Part shown: piece after piece, positions 6,787 to 9,516 of the stretch
How positions within the stretch are numbered: position 1 is the stretch's first letter
Layout: each line of letters starts with the position of its first letter
NCBI GenBank assembly: GCA_020435865.1
Contig: JAGQYZ010000007.1
Location: 1 to 9,516 of the forward strand
Reading direction: 5' to 3'
From: Aequorivita sp.
GTDB lineage: Bacteria; Bacteroidota; Bacteroidia; Flavobacteriales; Flavobacteriaceae
Length of the DNA stretch: 9,516 nucleotides
Made by a program: the position numbers and the translations under genes
The notes under the pieces: model-generated
Seen by the model: the letters and a program-made list of their open reading frames with translations, nothing else
What the model was told of the DNA's origin: nothing
Database searches by the model: none

Positions 6787-7020
6787 ATGGAAACAAGGAA
6801 ATTTAAGCCCGGCGACTGGGTAAAAATAAAGGGGACGGATGACTCACCAAAAATGGAGGTATTGAAATATATTTCAAAAGAGGAACCTTTTACGGGCATC
6901 GTTAATAACGATACTATCACAGAATGTGTTTATTATAAAAATGGGGAACGTTTTACGCGTACAATACATCAAAACAGACTATTGAAACTTCTTAAAACAG
7001 GTGGAATATATAAATCTTAA
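6787..7020 (+). CDS. Small DUF2158/YodC-like protein of unknown function
   Basis: A 77-residue soluble protein with no signal peptide or membrane segment. KFKPGDWVKIKG (5-16), SPKMEV (20-25), TECVYYKNGER (45-55) and IHQNRLLKLL (60-69) follow the order of the DUF2158/YodC family: F-x-x-GD-x-V, then a P-x-M-x-V strand, then a C-x-(W/Y)-(Y/F) strand, then a terminal L-rich strand. This suggests a small SH3-like beta barrel. The family has no established biochemical role. The ATG at 6787 is the only sensible start, as the first family motif begins at residue 5. The gene is isolated between the hsp20 terminator and the hairpin at 7087-7115. A one-mismatch -7 box (TAACTTTT, 6765-6772) lies 14 nt upstream. 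The coding call is good; the family assignment rests on remembered motif order. Confidence 0.8.
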   Translation: METRKFKPGDWVKIKGTDDSPKMEVLKYISKEEPFTGIVNNDTITECVYYKNGERFTRTIHQNRLLKLLKTGGIYKS

Positions 7021-7085
7021 ACAGTAATTATTTATAAATATGGATTTATTCCATTTTTAACAGGAAATATTCCATTGTAAATAAT

Positions 7086-7093
7086 TAACTTTG
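7086..7093 (+). promoter_or_regulatory. Exact Bacteroidota -7 box in front of the radical SAM gene
   Basis: TAACTTTG fits TAnnTTTG exactly. Starting about 7 nt downstream gives a transcript beginning near 7100, roughly 20 nt before the ATG at 7121. The box overlaps the 5' arm of the hairpin at 7087-7115, so transcripts from this promoter would lack that arm. No clear TTTG -33 box lies at ordinary spacing. Confidence 0.45.
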
Positions 7094-7115
7094 AAGAAAC
7101 CCAATCTTCAAAGTT
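7087..7115 (+). terminator. Intrinsic terminator-like hairpin abutting the radical SAM start codon
   Basis: AACTTTGAAGA (7087-7097) and TCTTCAAAGTT (7105-7115) are perfect 11-bp reverse complements around the 7-nt loop AACCCAA. Five more T residues (7116-7120) follow, and the ATG comes next at 7121. This has the geometry of a terminator for the 77-residue gene upstream, 66 nt past its stop codon. The stem is only moderately GC-containing (3 G-C pairs). Confidence 0.7.
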
Positions 7116-7120
7116 TTTTT

Positions 7121-8191
7121 ATGTCTGATAACTTCCTAAAAGGCCGTGGTGCCCAGAAAAATGTACACAATCGTTTCTTTGAAAACCAACACGAAATACT
7201 TGACGAGTATTTAAATTTCTGTGAAGTGGAGGGTGAAGATGCAGACAAAAATAAAACAAACTACATTGAAGTTTTTCCAAAAACATTTGTAAATAAAGTA
7301 GAAAGCCCCGATGTAGGCATGGGGTTTTCGGCAAACCCATACCAAGGTTGTGAACATGGATGTGTCTATTGCTACGCCCGAAACAGTCACGAATATTGGG
7401 GGTATGGCGCGGGACTGGATTTTGAGCGAAATATTCTTTACAAAAGAAAAGCGCCACAGCTTTTGGAGGAAAAAATTACTTCGAAGAATTGGCAGGGAAA
7501 CACTATTGTTTTTTCAGGAAATACAGATTGTTATCAACCATTGGAAAGAAAACTAAAAATCACCCGAAAATGTTTAGAAGTAATGTTGAAATGGAAACAC
7601 CCAACGGGGATCATTACTAAAAATTCCTTGATACTTCGCGATTTAGATATATTAAAGGAAATGGCGAGACTGAATATTATTTCAACAAATATTTCCATCA
7701 CTTCCCTTTCAGAAGATACACGCAGATTACTGGAACCGCGCACGGCGAGCATCAAACAACGCCTGAAGACTGTGGAAACACTTTCTGAAAATGGAATTCC
7801 AGTTCGGGTGATGATGGCACCCATTATCCCTTCGCTGAACAGTCATGAAATTCTTCCTTTGGTAAAAAAAGTGGCGGAACTCGGAGCACTTGATGTTGGT
7901 TATACCATTGTTAGATTGAACGGACAAATTGCCGAAATTTTTAAGGATTGGGCACACAAAACCATTCCAAATAGGGCAGAGCGAATTTTAAACCAAATTG
8001 CGGAATGCCATGGCGGTAACCTTAATGATAGTAACTGGGGGCGCCGAATGAAAGGCGAAGGAACAATAAGCGAACAAGTAAAAAATACAATGGCAATTGC
8101 CAAAAAGAAATATTTAAAAGATAGAAAAGTTGAACCGCTGGATGCCTCACATTTTCTGCAACTTAAAAATCCGCAGATGAAGTTGTTTTAA
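7121..8191 (+). CDS. PA0069-type radical SAM protein (SplB-like, COG1533)
   Basis: A 356-residue cytoplasmic enzyme of the radical SAM superfamily, expected to bind a [4Fe-4S] cluster and cleave S-adenosylmethionine. The cluster motif is C77-x3-C81-x2-C84 in GCEHGCVYCYARNSHEYWG (76-94). This and the following GYGAGLDFERNI (94-105) are hallmarks of the PA0069/Rv2578c branch related to spore photoproduct lyase. Other landmarks are FSGNTDCYQPLE (131-142), STNISITSLSED (188-199), RLLEPRTA (202-209) and PVRVMMAPIIPSLN (227-240). No substrate is established for this branch. I chose the ATG at 7121: family members begin close to the FLKGRGAQ motif (residues 5-12), and a longer start (TTG, 7091) would translate through a hairpin. 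The stop codon is only 3 nt from that of the convergent HD-domain gene. Confidence 0.92.
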   Translation: MSDNFLKGRGAQKNVHNRFFENQHEILDEYLNFCEVEGEDADKNKTNYIEVFPKTFVNKVESPDVGMGFSANPYQGCEHGCVYCYARNSHEYWGYGAGLDFERNILYKRKAPQLLEEKITSKNWQGNTIVFSGNTDCYQPLERKLKITRKCLEVMLKWKHPTGIITKNSLILRDLDILKEMARLNIISTNISITSLSEDTRRLLEPRTASIKQRLKTVETLSENGIPVRVMMAPIIPSLNSHEILPLVKKVAELGALDVGYTIVRLNGQIAEIFKDWAHKTIPNRAERILNQIAECHGGNLNDSNWGRRMKGEGTISEQVKNTMAIAKKKYLKDRKVEPLDASHFLQLKNPQMKLF

Positions 8192-8194
8192 AAA

Positions 8195-8857
8195 TTACTT
8201 TTTTCCCTCCCATTCAGCATAAAATTGTTGTAGAAATGTTTCCATAAATTGGTGTCTTTCTTCTGCAATTTTTCGGCCTGTTTCGGTATTTATTCGGTCT
8301 TTTAAAAGTAGTAGTTTTTCGTAGAAATGATTGATAGTCGGCGCATTGGAAGCTTTATACTCCGAAGGTGTCATATTTAAATTTGGCTTAATTTCTGGAT
8401 CATAAAGCTTTCGATTTTTAAAACCGCCGTAATTGAAAGTACGCGCAATTCCTATTGCTCCCAACGCATCAAGTCTATCGGCATCCTGAACCACGTCCAA
8501 TTCTTTTGAATGAAATTCCTGGTGTTTATTTCCGCCTTTAAAAGAAACGTTTTCAATAATTTTTATAATATGTTCGATCGTTTCTTCTGAAATGTTTTGG
8601 GAATTTAAAAATTGTCGTGCTTTTTTTGGTCCAACGGACTCATCGCCATCGTGGAATTTTGAATCGGCTATATCGTGAAGCAATGCGCCCAAAACGACAA
8701 CTGTTTTATCAACTTTTTCAGTTTCTGAAATAAGCATCGCATTTTTATAAACCCGTTCAATATGGAACCAATCGTGGCCACCTTCGGCGTTTTGCAACTC
8801 CACTTTTACAAAAGTTATAGTATTTGAGATAATCTCTTCCGAAGAAAATAAAGCCAT
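8195..8857 (-). CDS. HD-domain phosphohydrolase (YpgQ/YedJ-like)
   Basis: A 220-residue soluble metal-dependent hydrolase of the HD superfamily. Metal ligands are visible in order: GHDWFHIERV (27-36, His32), ALLHDIADSKF (58-68, His61-Asp62) and QDADRLDALGAIGIART (124-140, Asp127). The GHDWxHIxRV and DADRLDA-GAIGIAR signatures match the bacterial YpgQ/YedJ group. B. subtilis YpgQ has been reported to hydrolyse (deoxy)nucleoside triphosphates; that activity is only a possible guide here. Length fits the group. The gene is downstream of plsC on the same strand and its ATG shares one base with the plsC stop codon (TAATG), which indicates translational coupling and a single transcript. It ends 3 nt from the stop of the convergent radical SAM gene, with no room for a terminator in between. 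Confidence 0.9.
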   Translation of the reverse strand: MALFSSEEIISNTITFVKVELQNAEGGHDWFHIERVYKNAMLISETEKVDKTVVVLGALLHDIADSKFHDGDESVGPKKARQFLNSQNISEETIEHIIKIIENVSFKGGNKHQEFHSKELDVVQDADRLDALGAIGIARTFNYGGFKNRKLYDPEIKPNLNMTPSEYKASNAPTINHFYEKLLLLKDRINTETGRKIAEERHQFMETFLQQFYAEWEGKK

Positions 8858-9516
8858 TATTTATGAATTTTTGAAGTGATAATTTCCTCCACATTGTCAA
8901 TCAGCGTTTCAACTTCATAATCTGCAATTTTGATCGCGGGATGCGCAGTCATTTCCAAACGGACGCCCATTTGTATTGGGAACATTCCCCAACGCTGCAA
9001 TTTCCATGAATTATTGACGGTAACAGGAAGCACATAACCGTTTGGTATTTTTTTGAAAAGCGTTTGCAATCCTGTTCTACGGAAAGATTTTGGTACACCG
9101 GTTTTACTTCGTGTACCTTCAGGGAAAATAACACCACTACGATTAAACTTTTGGAGATATTTTGAAAACTTCACCATTTCAACAATTGCCTGCCGTGGAT
9201 TTTTCCGATCTATTAAAATAGAACCGCCATGCCGAAGATTATAAGAAATGGAAGGAATTCCTTTCCCTAATTCTACTTTGGAAATAAATTTTGGATGATA
9301 CTTTCGCAAATACCAAACAATTGGTGAAATATCCCACATACTTTGGTGGTTCGATACTATTATAATAGGAACATTATTCGGAATACTGGTGTTAATATCG
9401 ATTTGGAATGTGGTCCCTAAAACATTCAAACAGCGAAGCAGTGTCCAGTTAAGATAATCCACACTTTTCTTGTGTGCTTTATAACCAAACCAATTGAAGC
9501 AAATCCATTGTATTGG
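8857..9516 (-). CDS. plsC: 1-acyl-sn-glycerol-3-phosphate acyltransferase, N-terminus beyond the window (partial)
   Basis: PlsC acylates lysophosphatidic acid to phosphatidic acid at the inner face of the cytoplasmic membrane, a core step in phospholipid synthesis. Acyltransferase blocks appear in order (residues numbered from the first visible codon): SNHQSMWD (55-62, catalytic H-x4-D, His57/Asp62), RHGGSILIDR (95-104), VIFPEGTRSKTG (129-140) and VLPVTVNNSW. The frame stays open to the window edge: 18 further codons precede an in-frame GTG at 9462 and read as PIQWICFNWFGYKAHKKS, which looks like normal family sequence. The gene is therefore cut by the edge; full-length members of ~240-250 residues would need another 20-30 residues. 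The stop codon TAA overlaps the start of the HD-domain gene. The N-terminal membrane anchor is probably in the missing part. Confidence 0.92.
   Translation of the reverse strand, partial: PIQWICFNWFGYKAHKKSVDYLNWTLLRCLNVLGTTFQIDINTSIPNNVPIIIVSNHQSMWDISPIVWYLRKYHPKFISKVELGKGIPSISYNLRHGGSILIDRKNPRQAIVEMVKFSKYLQKFNRSGVIFPEGTRSKTGVPKSFRRTGLQTLFKKIPNGYVLPVTVNNSWKLQRWGMFPIQMGVRLEMTAHPAIKIADYEVETLIDNVEEIITSKIHK

Noticed and set aside
6558..6920. 120-residue - strand frame across the end of hsp20, the terminator and the DUF2158-like gene
   Set aside because: It is antisense to two convincing genes and reads through the terminator hairpin; there are no recognisable features.
7040..7054. ATGGA/TCCAT hairpin followed by T residues after the 77-residue gene
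   Set aside because: Only 5 bp of stem; too weak to call beside the stronger hairpin at 7087-7115.
7091..7120. TTG start at 7091 adding 10 residues to the radical SAM protein
   Set aside because: The added residues come entirely from the hairpin and its T-run, and family members start near the FLKGRGAQ motif. The ATG at 7121 fits better.
7119..7457. 112-residue - strand frame over the radical SAM cluster motif
   Set aside because: It is antisense to the conserved cysteine motif region; the His/Cys-rich translation is a shadow artefact.
9460..9462. GTG at 9462 as the plsC start
   Set aside because: The frame stays open to the window edge and the 18 upstream codons look like genuine family sequence, so the gene is better treated as partial.
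1..9516. Mobile element, defence system, CRISPR array or tRNA/rRNA gene
   Set aside because: No transposase, integrase, nuclease-like gene, spaced direct repeats or RNA-gene sequence was seen; all genes look like standard chromosomal families.

Overview
The window looks like chromosomal DNA from a member of the Flavobacteriaceae (Bacteroidota). The evidence is low GC content, a secreted protein with a type IX secretion (T9SS) C-terminal sorting domain, weak or absent Shine-Dalgarno sequences, and several exact matches to the Bacteroidota -7 promoter box TAnnTTTG. It holds ten convincing protein genes. Eight are on the + strand (14-8191) and two are on the - strand (8195-9516). I see no rRNA, tRNA, CRISPR array, insertion sequence or phage gene, and base composition and coding style look uniform, so this reads as ordinary core or housekeeping DNA.

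Layout from left to right: (1) 14-1117, a secreted T9SS cargo protein with two similar META/lipocalin-like halves; (2) 1198-1737, hemJ, a membrane protoporphyrinogen oxidase of heme synthesis; (3) 1849-3306, an NtrY-like membrane sensor histidine kinase with no response regulator beside it; (4) 3351-4133, an enoyl-CoA hydratase with both catalytic glutamates; (5) 4150-5970, a secreted S15/CocE-type Xaa-Pro dipeptidyl-peptidase, 16 nt behind it and probably cotranscribed; (6) 5971-6169, a 199-nt intergenic region rich in small repeats; (7) 6170-6652, an Hsp20 small heat-shock protein, closed by a strong intrinsic terminator at 6666-6710; (8) 6787-7020, a 77-residue DUF2158-like protein; (9) 7121-8191, a PA0069-type radical SAM protein whose start codon follows directly on a terminator-like hairpin; (10) on the opposite strand, a two-gene unit with plsC (running off the right edge) upstream and an HD-domain phosphohydrolase downstream, coupled by a TAATG overlap and ending 3 nt from the radical SAM stop codon.

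The genes do not form one pathway. They read as small neighbouring units: heme synthesis and sensing, fatty-acyl and peptide catabolism, protein quality control, an uncharacterised radical SAM enzyme, and a phospholipid acyltransferase with a nucleotide-type hydrolase. I found no convincing undescribed multi-gene system. The most interesting signals are regulatory. One is a Bacteroidota -7 box lying in the 5' arm of a terminator hairpin in front of the radical SAM gene. The other is the repeat-dense region before hsp20, which has a sigma-54-like promoter candidate.
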